The translations under genes and the position numbers were made by a program. Positions 8,249 to 15,315 of a stretch of 15,753 bases of DNA are shown here, one piece after another. The notes below the pieces were generated by a model. That model saw only the letters and a list, made by a program, of their open reading frames with translations. It was not told where the DNA came from and did not search any database. The stretch is from assembly GCA_023262065.1 (NCBI GenBank), contig JALRDW010000188.1, positions 1-15,753 of the forward strand. Direction: 5' to 3'. This stretch comes from Acidimicrobiia bacterium (lineage in GTDB: Bacteria > Actinomycetota > Acidimicrobiia > IMCC26256). Positions within the stretch are counted from its first letter, which is position 1, and each line of letters opens with the position of its first letter.

Positions 8249-9307
8249 TCAGGGCGCGACGGACGCGCCGAGCGGTTCGGCGGGTTGACGACGGGTGAGG
8301 ATCCGGCGCAGGAGACGACGGAATCCGCCGACGATGCCGTCCGGGAGGAAGTACATCAGCACGATGAGCATGATGCCGAAGATCGCGGGCGACAGCACCT
8401 CCTTGCCGCTGAGGAAACCGGACAGGAAGGGAGGATCCGCGACGAAGTCCGTCGTCTGCTCCTGGATCATGACGACGAGGAACCCGCCGATGAGCGGTCC
8501 GAACACCGTTGCGGTGCCGCCGATCACGACCGCGACCAGGAACAGGATCGACAGGTTGAAGGTGCCGATCTTCTCGGCGTTGGCGATGCCGGTCACCTGC
8601 ACCGACAGGGCCCCCGCGACCCCGGCGTACAGGGCGCTCAGCGCGAACGCGAGGACCTTGGTGCGGGCGAGGTCGACGCCGACGGTCGTGGCCGCGGCCT
8701 CGTGGTCGCGCACGGCGATGAGGGCGCGTCCGAACCGCCCGCGCACGATGAGCCACACGCCTCCGAGGAGCGCGAGGGAGATGGTGAGCGCGAGGTAGAA
8801 GCCCCACTGGTCGGGCTGGAGCCCACCGGGCATCCACTCGGGCGGGCGCAACGAGGCCGAGGGGACCCGGACGAGGTTGGTGCCGCCCACGCCGCGCACG
8901 AACTTCTTCGTGAGGTCGGGGAACACGACGGCGAGGCCGAGGGTGACGAGCGCGAGGTAGAGGCCCTTCACCCGCAGCGCCGGGATCCCCACGGCCACGC
9001 CGACGACGAAGGCGAGTGCGGCTGCGACCGGAATGGTCGCGAGCAGCGACCAGCCGTGGTCGTTCACGAGGATCGCGGTGGTGTACGCGCCGATTCCGAA
9101 GAACGCGCCGTGACCGATGGAGACCTGGCCGTTGTATCCGGTGAGCAGGTTGAGGCCCATGGCCGCGATGCCGAAGTAGATCGCGGTCGTCCAGAGCCGG
9201 ACGTCGGCCGGCGCCTGCTGCTGGGGGAACCAGAGCAGGTACCCGAGGATCGCGAGGCCGACGACCGTGCCGACGATGAGGCGTTGGCGCCGCGCGCGCT
9301 CGGCCAT
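8249..9307 (-). CDS. livM: Branched-chain amino acid-type ABC transporter permease LivM
   Basis: Second membrane subunit of the importer, 352 residues. The N-terminal hydrophobic helix is followed by the family signature GYNGQVSIGHGAFFGIGAY (57-75), several further TM segments, and the cytoplasmic coupling loop GRFGRALIAVRDHEAAAT (190-207) that contacts the ATPase. The C-terminal tail after YFLPDGIVGG is basic and Pro-rich. The frame extends upstream into livH-antisense sequence, but the ATG at 9307 overlaps the livH stop by one base (TGATG), which sets the start. Length and motifs fit LivM, including its Arg-rich last residues. Its partner is LivH; substrate specificity comes from the binding protein. 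Confidence 0.94.
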   Translation of the reverse strand: MAERARRQRLIVGTVVGLAILGYLLWFPQQQAPADVRLWTTAIYFGIAAMGLNLLTGYNGQVSIGHGAFFGIGAYTTAILVNDHGWSLLATIPVAAALAFVVGVAVGIPALRVKGLYLALVTLGLAVVFPDLTKKFVRGVGGTNLVRVPSASLRPPEWMPGGLQPDQWGFYLALTISLALLGGVWLIVRGRFGRALIAVRDHEAAATTVGVDLARTKVLAFALSALYAGVAGALSVQVTGIANAEKIGTFNLSILFLVAVVIGGTATVFGPLIGGFLVVMIQEQTTDFVADPPFLSGFLSGKEVLSPAIFGIMLIVLMYFLPDGIVGGFRRLLRRILTRRQPAEPLGASVAP

Positions 9308-10188
9308 CAGACCCGCTCGACCTTCACGTGTCCGAACAGGCCCTGCGGTCGGAGGAGCAGCACGACGAGGATGAGCCCGAAGGGCACGATGATCTCGATG
9401 CCGGCGAGTGCGGGGACGTACTGCCGGGTGAGGGCGTCGGCGATACCGATGATGAGTCCGCCGACCACGGCACCGATCGGGCTGTCGAACCCTCCGAGCG
9501 CGACGCCGGCGAACGCGAACACGAGGATGCCCTGCATCGAGCCGGCGGTCAGCCCGCTGGTCGTCGGCACGACGAGCGCGCCGGCGAGGCAGCCGAGTGC
9601 GGCGGCCAGACCCCAGCCGAGCATGAGCATGGTGGCCGCCGAGACGCCGAGCAGCCGCGCCGAGTCGGCGTTCGACGCAACGGCACGCAGTGCGAGGCCG
9701 ACCTTGGTCCGCTGGAGCAGCGCCCACAGGAGCAGGCACTCGACGGCGAGGACGGCGATGAGCACGAGCGTGTCGGAGCGGAGGCTCACCCCGCCGATGA
9801 GCCAGTTGCGGTCCGGGTACGCGCGGGGCAGCGCCTTGGCCTCCACTCCGAAGAACAACTGGGCGAGCGCGTTGAACGCGAGGAAGAGCCCGATCGTCAC
9901 GATGACGAGCACGAGGGGCGAGGACTGCTCGAACGGTCGGATGACGATCCGCTCGATGAGCGCGCCGCCGATGAACGCGAGGATCATCGAGACGATGATG
10001 GCGAGCCAGACCGGCAACCCGAGCCGGGTGAGCTCCCAGGTGACGTAGGTCGAGAACAGCGCCATCTCGCCCTGTGCGAAGTTGAGGATCCCGGTGGTGC
10101 GGAAGATGAGGACGATGGCGAGACCCAGCGACGCGTAGATGACGCCGTTCTGGATCCCGTTCATGATCTGGCTCAGGAAGACGGTCAT
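9307..10188 (-). CDS. livH: Branched-chain amino acid-type ABC transporter permease LivH
   Basis: First membrane subunit of the importer, 293 residues with about eight hydrophobic segments. The hallmark LNFAQGE is at 35-41 after FRTTGI, and the ATPase-coupling loop GLALRAVASNADSARLLG spans 164-181. It ends with LRPQGLFG near the C-terminus, typical for LivH. The ATG at 10188 overlaps the livF stop as TGATG, and the gene's own stop overlaps livM in the same way, so livF, livH and livM are translationally linked. Nothing in the sequence suggests truncation. Confidence 0.95.
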   Translation of the reverse strand: MTVFLSQIMNGIQNGVIYASLGLAIVLIFRTTGILNFAQGEMALFSTYVTWELTRLGLPVWLAIIVSMILAFIGGALIERIVIRPFEQSSPLVLVIVTIGLFLAFNALAQLFFGVEAKALPRAYPDRNWLIGGVSLRSDTLVLIAVLAVECLLLWALLQRTKVGLALRAVASNADSARLLGVSAATMLMLGWGLAAALGCLAGALVVPTTSGLTAGSMQGILVFAFAGVALGGFDSPIGAVVGGLIIGIADALTRQYVPALAGIEIIVPFGLILVVLLLRPQGLFGHVKVERV

Positions 10189-10895
10189 CAGATCCCCAGG
10201 TACGCCTTGCGGACATCGTCGTTGCCCGCGAGTTCGGTCGCGGTGCCCTCGACGACGATCTCGCCCGTCTCGAGCACGTAGCCCCGCGTCGCGATCGCGA
10301 GCGCGAGCGTCGCGTTCTGCTCCACGACGAGCATCGAGGTGCCGAGGTCGCGGTTCATGTCGCCCAAGGTGCGGAACAGGCCCTGGGTGATGAGCGGGGC
10401 GAGACCGAGCGAGGGTTCGTCGAGCAGCACGAGACGCGGCCGGGCCATCATCGCCCGGGCGATCGCGAGCATCTGCTGCTCGCCGCCGCTCATGCCCCCG
10501 GCCTGCTGCTGCCGTCGCTCGGCGAGCCGCGGGAACATCTCGTACCAGCGCTCGAGGTCGGTGCCGACCTCCTTGTCCCGCCGGGTGTACGCGCCGAGCC
10601 GGAGGTTCTCCTCCACCGTGAGGTCGGTCACGGTGCCCCGGCCCTGCGGCACATGCGCGACGCCGGCCTGCGCGACCTGCTCGGGGCGGGCCCCGGCGAT
10701 CGAGCGGCCGTCGAAGACGACCTCGCCCGAGGTCTCGACCATGCCGCTCAGGGCCCGCAGCGTCGTGGTCTTGCCCGACCCGTTCGCCCCGAGGATCACG
10801 ACGACCTCGCCCTCATCGACGTGGAAGTCGATGCCGCGCAGTACCTCGACCGGTCCGTAGCCGGCGCGCAGGGACCGCACCTCGAGGAGGCTCAT
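10188..10895 (-). CDS. livF: Branched-chain amino acid-type ABC transporter ATPase LivF
   Basis: Cytoplasmic ATPase of the importer, 235 residues. Walker A GANGSGKT (36-43), Q-loop HVPQGR with Q84, signature MSGGEQQ (135-141), Walker B LVLLDE (155-160), D-loop SLGLAP (162-167). The switch position reads VVEQN (190-194), with Gln in place of His, which is normal for LivF. The C-terminal AYLG motif is also characteristic. The ATG at 10895 overlaps the livG stop as ATGA. The residues between Q-loop and signature (YTRRDKEVGTDLERWYEMFPRLAER) match the LivF helical region. Confidence 0.96.
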   Translation of the reverse strand: MSLLEVRSLRAGYGPVEVLRGIDFHVDEGEVVVILGANGSGKTTTLRALSGMVETSGEVVFDGRSIAGARPEQVAQAGVAHVPQGRGTVTDLTVEENLRLGAYTRRDKEVGTDLERWYEMFPRLAERRQQQAGGMSGGEQQMLAIARAMMARPRLVLLDEPSLGLAPLITQGLFRTLGDMNRDLGTSMLVVEQNATLALAIATRGYVLETGEIVVEGTATELAGNDDVRKAYLGI

Positions 10896-11644
10896 GCGCC
10901 CTCCCGGTCGTCGGGGTGCCCGAGGTAGGCCTCGATGACCCGCGGGTCCCCGCTGATGTCGGTGGGCGTCCCCTCGGCGATCTTCGAACCGAAGTCGAGC
11001 ACGACGATCTTCTCCGAGATCGCCATGACCATCTGCATGTGGTGCTCGACGAGGAGCACCGACATGTCCAACTCGGTGTGGAGGGTCCGGACGAGCTCGG
11101 CGAGTTCGTCGACCTCCGAGTGGGTGAGCCCGGCCGCCGGCTCGTCCAGCATGAGCATCCGCGGGTGCGCCGCGAGCGCACGGGCGAGTTCGACCCGTTT
11201 GAGGGTGCCGTACGGGAGTCCGGCGGCGTGGTGGGACGCGAGGTGGGCGAGGTCGAGGCGTTCGAGGACCTCGAGGGCCTGGGCGCGGCGTGCGTGCTCC
11301 CGTTCGCGCTTCGCGTGGGCGCCGAGCATGACGTTCTCGAGCACGGTGAGCGCAGGGAACAGAGCGAGGTTCTGGAAGGTGCGGGTGATGCCGTGGGCCG
11401 CGATGCGGTGCGCGGGTTCGCCGAGCAGGTCCGTGTCGCCGAACCTGATCGTGCCGGCCGTCGGTTCGTAGAGCCGGCTCACGCAGTTGAAGAGGGTCGT
11501 CTTCCCGGCACCGTTCGGGCCGATGAGGGCGCAGATCTGGCGCTCCTCGACGGTGAAGGAGAGGTCGGCGAGAGCGACGATGCCGCCGAACTCGACCCGG
11601 ACCTCGTCGACCGTCAACCGCGCTGGCGCGCCCGCCCCCGTCAC
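10892..11644 (-). CDS. livG: Branched-chain amino acid-type ABC transporter ATPase LivG
   Basis: Second cytoplasmic ATPase of the importer and first gene of its operon, 250 residues. Walker A GPNGAGKT (42-49), Q-loop RTFQN with Q91, a LivG-style signature LPYGTLKRVELARAL (143-157) instead of LSGGQ, Walker B MLMLDE (163-168), D-loop AAGLTHSE (170-177), and switch His in LVEHH (198-202). It ends in AYLGHP. The start is the GTG at 11644. No Shine-Dalgarno precedes it; instead TAGGTT sits exactly seven bases before the GTG, which suggests a leaderless transcript. The next in-frame starts would cut into the first beta-strand, so GTG is preferred. Confidence 0.94.
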   Translation of the reverse strand: MTGAGAPARLTVDEVRVEFGGIVALADLSFTVEERQICALIGPNGAGKTTLFNCVSRLYEPTAGTIRFGDTDLLGEPAHRIAAHGITRTFQNLALFPALTVLENVMLGAHAKREREHARRAQALEVLERLDLAHLASHHAAGLPYGTLKRVELARALAAHPRMLMLDEPAAGLTHSEVDELAELVRTLHTELDMSVLLVEHHMQMVMAISEKIVVLDFGSKIAEGTPTDISGDPRVIEAYLGHPDDREGA

Positions 11645-11651
11645 GGGGTGG

Positions 11652-11657
11652 AACCTA
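11652..11657 (-). promoter_or_regulatory. Candidate -10 element for a leaderless livG transcript
   Basis: TAGGTT on the minus strand, followed by seven bases (CCACCCC) and the livG GTG. In actinobacteria a TAnnnT hexamer at this distance typically places the transcription start on the first base of the start codon. No ribosome-binding site is present, which agrees. No clear -35 is visible. Confidence 0.55.
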
Positions 11658-11699
11658 CCCGGCGATCCGGGGGGCCGCTCGGGACCGTGGCGTCGCTCG

Positions 11700-11717
11700 G
11701 GGCGCGCCCGCGCGCCC
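11700..11717 (-). terminator. Short GC hairpin after the AMIN-like gene
   Basis: Seven perfect pairs (GGGCGCG / CGCGCCC) around a four-base CCCG loop, starting six bases after the stop of the AMIN-like lipoprotein gene on the minus strand. No U-tract. It could end that transcript before livG, but in such GC-rich sequence a short stem is weak evidence. Confidence 0.4.
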
Positions 11718-11723
11718 GGCGGA

Positions 11724-12275
11724 TCACCCGATCGAGATGACGAAGTACGCGGGGTTCGCGCTCGAACTCACGGTGTAGGGCCGCTTGGAGTCGAGGTCGA
11801 GGACCCAGGCCATGTCACCGGCGGTGTTCGTCTGGACCGAGGCCTGCAGCACGTGGTTGAGCGTCTTCGGGATGATCACGTTGTCCCCGCTGTACGCCTG
11901 CGGGTCGTTGGGGTCGCCGAGGGTGGCGCCGGTGAAGGTCACCACGAGCGGGGTGCCCTCGATGGTGATGGGCTCACCCTCGGAGTTCGTGAACGGTCCG
12001 GCCTTGTACTCGACCGAGGCGCTCGGCGTGGTCGGGGTGAAGTTGAAGCGGATCGTGTCGATGCAGCCGCTGGCCTGCGGGACGACACCCTGGAGCGTGG
12101 CCACCGTGGTGGAGGCACCGCCCGGGGTCTCGGTCGGCTCCGTCGTGCCCGAGAACGGGCACTGCGTGGTCGTCGTCGTGTCGCCGCCACCCTCGTCGCT
12201 CGAGGAGCACCCGAGCGGGACGAGGCCCAACGCCAGCACCCCGACCACCACCGCCGTCCTCCGGAGGACCCGCAT
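11724..12275 (-). CDS. AMIN-like domain lipoprotein
   Basis: Small secreted protein, 183 residues from ATG 12275. The N-terminal hydrophobic stretch ends VPLGC (C23), followed by Ser/Asp/Gly and a run of five Thr, a typical lipoprotein tether; Pro at -3 makes the lipobox imperfect. From about residue 70 to the end the pattern GCIDTIRFNF, then VEYKAGPF and PLVVTFTGA, and finally VLDLDSKRPY with a closing FVISI strand resembles the actinobacterial AMIN-like domain, a beta-fold of unproven function possibly related to envelope binding. C39 and C71 could pair. A GTG one codon earlier is also in frame, but GAGG lies four bases before the ATG, so ATG is preferred. It is monocistronic, divergent from the formylglycine-generating enzyme, and separate from liv by 79 bp. 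Confidence 0.8.
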   Translation of the reverse strand: MRVLRRTAVVVGVLALGLVPLGCSSSDEGGGDTTTTTQCPFSGTTEPTETPGGASTTVATLQGVVPQASGCIDTIRFNFTPTTPSASVEYKAGPFTNSEGEPITIEGTPLVVTFTGATLGDPNDPQAYSGDNVIIPKTLNHVLQASVQTNTAGDMAWVLDLDSKRPYTVSSSANPAYFVISIG

Positions 12276-12349
12276 CACGCCTCGTTTCGTCGTTCGTCGA
12301 ACCGGTGTGAACCTAGCGCCCCCGATGTGCCCGCACGGGGGAGGAACGG
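12276..12349. promoter_or_regulatory. Divergent promoter region between AMIN-like gene and FGE gene
   Basis: Seventy-four bases serve both directions. On the minus strand TAGGTT (12315-12310) is a good -10 candidate, 34 nt before the AMIN-like ATG, giving a leader of about 28 nt that contains GAGG. It is the same hexamer, with the same following C, as the livG element. On the plus strand GGGGAGG at 12338-12344 is a strong ribosome-binding site five bases before the FGE ATG, but I see no clear -10 for that direction. Confidence 0.5.
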
Positions 12350-13327
12350 ATGGCAGAGTCTGCGGTCATGAGCGCGGCATGCTGCGGGCCCTCCCGCGAC
12401 GCGGGTTCGGTCGGTCCGGACGGTGCCGGGTCCGACGCCGACCGACCCGTCCCCGCTGCGGGTCCGCCCGACCCGGCTCGCCCGACCCTCGTCACCCTTC
12501 CCGGCGGCACCTTCCGGATGGGCAACCCGCGGGACGACGCCTACCCGGGCGACGGCGAGGGACCGGTGCACGAGGTCGAGCTCGCCCCGTTCCGGATCGC
12601 CCGCGACGCGGTCACGAACGACGAGTTCGCGACGTTCGTCGCGGCGACCGGCCACGTCACGGAGGCCGAACGGTTCGGGTGGTCCTTCGTGTTCGCCGGC
12701 CACCTCCCCGACGAGTTCCCGGACACCCGCGGCGTCGTGGGGGCCGAATGGTGGCGGCAGGTGTTCGGCGCGACCTGGCGAACGCCCGACGGGCCGCAGT
12801 CGGAGCTCACCGGGCGGGGTCGCCACCCGGTCGTCCACGTGGCGTGGTCCGACGCCGTGGCCTACTGCGCGTGGGGCGGGTACCGGCTGCCGACCGAGGC
12901 CGAGTGGGAGTACGCGGCCCGCGGCGGTCTCGACGGGCGGGCGTTCCCGTGGGGCGACGAGCTCGAACCCGGAGGGGAGCACCGGATGAACGTGTTCCAG
13001 GGCGACTTCCCGGCCGGTGACACGGGGGCCGACGGGTGGACCGGACCCGCGCCCGTCGGCACGTACCCCCCGAACGGCTTCGGGCTGCACGACATGACCG
13101 GCAACGTCTGGGAGTGGTGCGCGGACTGGTTCGACCGCGAGGCCTACGCCGCCCACCGGCGCGTCGACCCGCGGGGTCCGGCGACGGGTGAGCGGCGGGT
13201 GATGCGCGGCGGCTCGTACCTGTGCCACGCCTCGTACTGCCGGCGGTACCGCGTCGACGCCCGCAGCGCGAACACCCCGGATGCGAGCGTCGGCAACCTC
13301 GGGTTCCGGGTCGCGGCCGACGCCTGA
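12350..13327 (+). CDS. Formylglycine-generating enzyme (sulfatase-modifying factor family)
   Basis: Copper-dependent oxidase that converts the Cys of a CxPxR motif in type I sulfatases into formylglycine, 325 residues. The FGE-sulfatase fold runs from about 45 to the end: LPGGTFRMG (50-58), HPVVHVAWSDA (159-169), RLPTEAEWEYAARGG (179-193), TGNVWEWC (250-257), and the decisive active-site block GGSYLCHASYC (287-297) with C292 and C297, followed by RSANTPDASVGNLGFR (305-320). That cysteine pair, four residues apart, marks a true FGE rather than one of the many non-catalytic relatives. The N-terminus is a Pro/Gly/Asp-rich tail with CC at 11-12 followed by GPSR. GGGGAGG before ATG 12350 fixes the start. 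No sulfatase lies nearby, so the substrate must be encoded elsewhere. No signal peptide is seen, so cytoplasmic action is likely. Confidence 0.94.
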   Translation: MAESAVMSAACCGPSRDAGSVGPDGAGSDADRPVPAAGPPDPARPTLVTLPGGTFRMGNPRDDAYPGDGEGPVHEVELAPFRIARDAVTNDEFATFVAATGHVTEAERFGWSFVFAGHLPDEFPDTRGVVGAEWWRQVFGATWRTPDGPQSELTGRGRHPVVHVAWSDAVAYCAWGGYRLPTEAEWEYAARGGLDGRAFPWGDELEPGGEHRMNVFQGDFPAGDTGADGWTGPAPVGTYPPNGFGLHDMTGNVWEWCADWFDREAYAAHRRVDPRGPATGERRVMRGGSYLCHASYCRRYRVDARSANTPDASVGNLGFRVAADA

Positions 13328-13389
13328 CCCACCGGGCGCGTCCGTGAGCGTGCGCCGCCGACCTGGGTACTCCGGCCCCCCGATCCGCG

Positions 13390-13443
13390 GCGGTCGTGGA
13401 CCGCGCGGGTCCTAGGTCCCGGGACCTCGGTCCCACCCGCGCG
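13390..13443. promoter_or_regulatory. Nested inverted repeats and 14-bp palindrome upstream of the glycosidase gene
   Basis: A perfect palindrome AGGTCCCGGGACCT (13414-13427) sits inside a 9-bp inverted repeat (CGCGCGGGT at 13402-13410, complement at 13435-13443). A 6-bp hairpin GCGGTC/GACCGC (13390-13404) shares three bases with the outer left arm, so the two stems compete. The 9-mer CTCGGTCCC occurs at 13426-13434 and again at 13478-13486. This may be a regulator-binding site, a terminator for the FGE gene, or an RNA switch; the sequence does not decide. Confidence 0.45.
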
Positions 13444-13522
13444 CCCGCACGTCGGGCTTCGCACAACGCCCCATCAACTCGGTCCCGCACGCTGGAGCGC
13501 GTGGGGTGGATCCGCCGAAACC

Positions 13523-13547
13523 CCTGGTGTCCGCATCGACGACCAGG
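13523..13547 (+). promoter_or_regulatory. Hairpin overlapping the ribosome-binding site of the glycosidase gene
   Basis: CCTGGT (13523-13528) pairs perfectly with ACCAGG (13542-13547), whose AGG begins the purine-rich AGGAAGAAGG that serves as ribosome-binding site for ATG 13563. Six pairs with a 13-base loop are modest, so a role in translation control is only a suggestion. Confidence 0.25.
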
Positions 13548-13562
13548 AAGAAGGCGATCCCC

Positions 13563-15128
13563 ATGGGCCTCGCTCGCAAGCACATCATCCGCACCACCCT
13601 CGCCGCCGCCACCGTCGCCGCGATCGCCGCCCCGGCGCTCAGCGCCGGTGCCGCTTGGAGCGGTCCCAGCGTCAAGGTCACCAGCCCGGCCATGGGCTCG
13701 ACCGTCCGTGGTGCCGTCACCATCGTGAGCGACGGCGGCGTGGGCACCTACGGCTCGTGGACCCCGACCAACGTGAGCTTCGCGGTCGACGGGGTGAACC
13801 TCGGCAACGCCACCTCCCGCACCTCGGCCGGCTGGTCGATCGTCTGGGACTCCACCCGGGTCGGGGACGGCTTCCACCAGATCACGGCGACCGCCTACAG
13901 CACCAAGGGCCGTTCCTACCGTTCGCCCGCCATCAACGTGACGGTGGCGAACTCGAGCGGCTCGTCGACGGCGGTCACCACCACCACGACGACGGCACCG
14001 CCGGCCACGACCACGACCACGGCGCCGCCCACCACGACGACCACCGTTCCGGCCTCGCCGGTCACCCGGTACTCGGGCTGGCTCGGCACCGGCCAGACCG
14101 GTGGTCCGAAGTCGATCACCGACGCCATCAACGACGCGGTGAACACCCACGCCGGACTCGCCCGGGTCGAGGCGACCATCCCCTACCAGGGCAACTGGAA
14201 CTACACCCGGTACGACGCACTGCTCGCCGCGGCGAAGGCCAAGGGCGTCCAGGTGATGTACCTGTTCGACTACACGCCGCAGGAGCTCTTCCCGACCTAC
14301 AACGGCGCAGTGGTCAAGGACCTGTGGGGCGGCTCGAGCCCCTCGACCACCATCCACTCCTTCCCGCGTGACCCGGCCCTCCAGGACAAGTGGGTGGCCT
14401 ACGCGATGAAGCTCGTCGACTACAGCGAGTCCCGGTACCCGGGCGTGGTCGGTGCGATCGAGTGGGGCAACGAGCCCAACGGTTGGGAGTTCGGCAGCCA
14501 GCACGCCCAGTACCCGGTGAAGCCGACCGAGTACGCGTCGCTCCTCGGCCGGGCCCACACCGCCCTCAAGGCCAAGTACCCGAGCATCGTCTCGGTGGCC
14601 GGTGGCACCTCGCCGGGCACGACGAGCCGGACCGGCGGCGGCACGCAGGGCACCGCGAGCGACTCCTACTCCTCGGTGTCGCCGGCGACCTGGACCCGGG
14701 TGGTGAACGGGGTCTCCGAGACCCACACGGGGTGGTACGACCTGCTCAAGGCCGCCGGTGCGCAGCCCGGCACCCACTTCGACGCCATCGCCGGTCACTT
14801 CTACGACACGACGATCAACTCGAACTGGTCGCAGCCCTTCGACAAGCTCTGGGCGGTGTGGTCCGGCCCGCAGGTGTGGGCGACCGAGCAGTCGGCCTCC
14901 TCGAACCCGGCCGAGCGTGCGGGCGTCAGCGAGGCGACGCAGGCCACCTGGTGGCAGCAGAACCTCGACGCCTGGAAGGCCAAGGGCACGAAGGCCGGTG
15001 TCTTCTTCGCCTTCTGCAACTACGACCGCAACACGACCGACCTCTTCGGGTACTACGGCCTCCGCCGCGGCGACGGCACCCCGAAGCCGGCCTTCGACAT
15101 CTACGCAGCCCGCAACGGTCGAGCCTGA
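13563..15128 (+). CDS. Secreted clan GH-A glycoside hydrolase-like protein with N-terminal Ig-like domain
   Basis: Predicted exported sugar hydrolase, 521 residues. A signal peptide (basic start, hydrophobic 10-26, cleavage probably after SAGAA near 31) is followed by a bacterial Ig-like domain (about 34-131) and a Thr/Pro linker (139-164). The TIM-barrel domain (about 168-521) carries IEWGNEPN (299-306), whose E304 is the likely acid/base, and VWATEQ (438-443), whose E442 is the likely nucleophile; both are at the places expected for beta-strands 4 and 7 of clan GH-A (GH5/GH39-like). The family and polysaccharide cannot be named from sequence alone. The frame extends 19 codons further upstream, but the signal peptide and AGGAAGAAGG site place the start at ATG 13563. 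It is a single gene with a palindrome-rich upstream region and a strong terminator. Confidence 0.83.
   Translation: MGLARKHIIRTTLAAATVAAIAAPALSAGAAWSGPSVKVTSPAMGSTVRGAVTIVSDGGVGTYGSWTPTNVSFAVDGVNLGNATSRTSAGWSIVWDSTRVGDGFHQITATAYSTKGRSYRSPAINVTVANSSGSSTAVTTTTTTAPPATTTTTAPPTTTTTVPASPVTRYSGWLGTGQTGGPKSITDAINDAVNTHAGLARVEATIPYQGNWNYTRYDALLAAAKAKGVQVMYLFDYTPQELFPTYNGAVVKDLWGGSSPSTTIHSFPRDPALQDKWVAYAMKLVDYSESRYPGVVGAIEWGNEPNGWEFGSQHAQYPVKPTEYASLLGRAHTALKAKYPSIVSVAGGTSPGTTSRTGGGTQGTASDSYSSVSPATWTRVVNGVSETHTGWYDLLKAAGAQPGTHFDAIAGHFYDTTINSNWSQPFDKLWAVWSGPQVWATEQSASSNPAERAGVSEATQATWWQQNLDAWKAKGTKAGVFFAFCNYDRNTTDLFGYYGLRRGDGTPKPAFDIYAARNGRA
13977..14054 (+). repeat. Thr/Pro linker low-complexity repeat
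   Basis: Three tandem blocks of five or six Thr, each closed by AP(P) or VP, encoded by mixed ACC and ACG codons, with GCACCGCC/GCGCCGCC between. They link the Ig-like and catalytic domains; such linkers are usually flexible and may be O-glycosylated. This repeat is coding and prone to length variation. Confidence 0.85.
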
Positions 15129-15157
15129 CCGGCAGCGTCCCCGCCCCGACGGGACGA

Positions 15158-15192
15158 ACGAGCGGCCCCGGACCCGACCCGGGGCCGCTCGT
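15158..15192 (+). terminator. Strong terminator hairpin after the glycosidase gene
   Basis: A perfect 14-bp stem, ACGAGCGGCCCCGG (15158-15171) with its complement at 15179-15192, and a seven-base loop ACCCGAC. It begins 29 bases after the stop codon. No U-tract follows. It separates the glycosidase from the SHOCT gene. Confidence 0.85.
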
Positions 15193-15315
15193 CGCGTCCG
15201 GGACGGATCGGGCGATCCTCGCCACTCGGCACCGACCGGACCCCTCCCCGCCCGGTGGGTCCGCGCGTGGCAGGCTGGTCATCCCTGAAAGTCTCCCGAC
15301 GAAAGGCGAGGCCGT

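Noticed and set aside
7982..10048. Long plus-strand open frame (688 codons) opposite livK, livM and livH
   Set aside because: It is antisense to three well-recognised genes, its product is a low-complexity Arg/Glu/Asp/Gly string with no domain, and such open antisense frames are expected at this GC content.
9308..10216. Upstream extension of livM to give a 655-residue protein
   Set aside because: The extension is antisense-like noise overlapping livH; the ATG in the TGATG overlap starts a protein of normal LivM length.
13328..13562. Riboswitch of the c-di-AMP (ydaO) or c-di-GMP class before the secreted hydrolase
   Set aside because: Such switches often precede wall hydrolases in actinobacteria, but I do not find the conserved core sequences; only inverted repeats are visible.
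13977..14054. Short tandem repeats considered as a CRISPR array or non-coding satellite
   Set aside because: There are no unique spacers; the repeats are in frame and encode the Thr/Pro linker.
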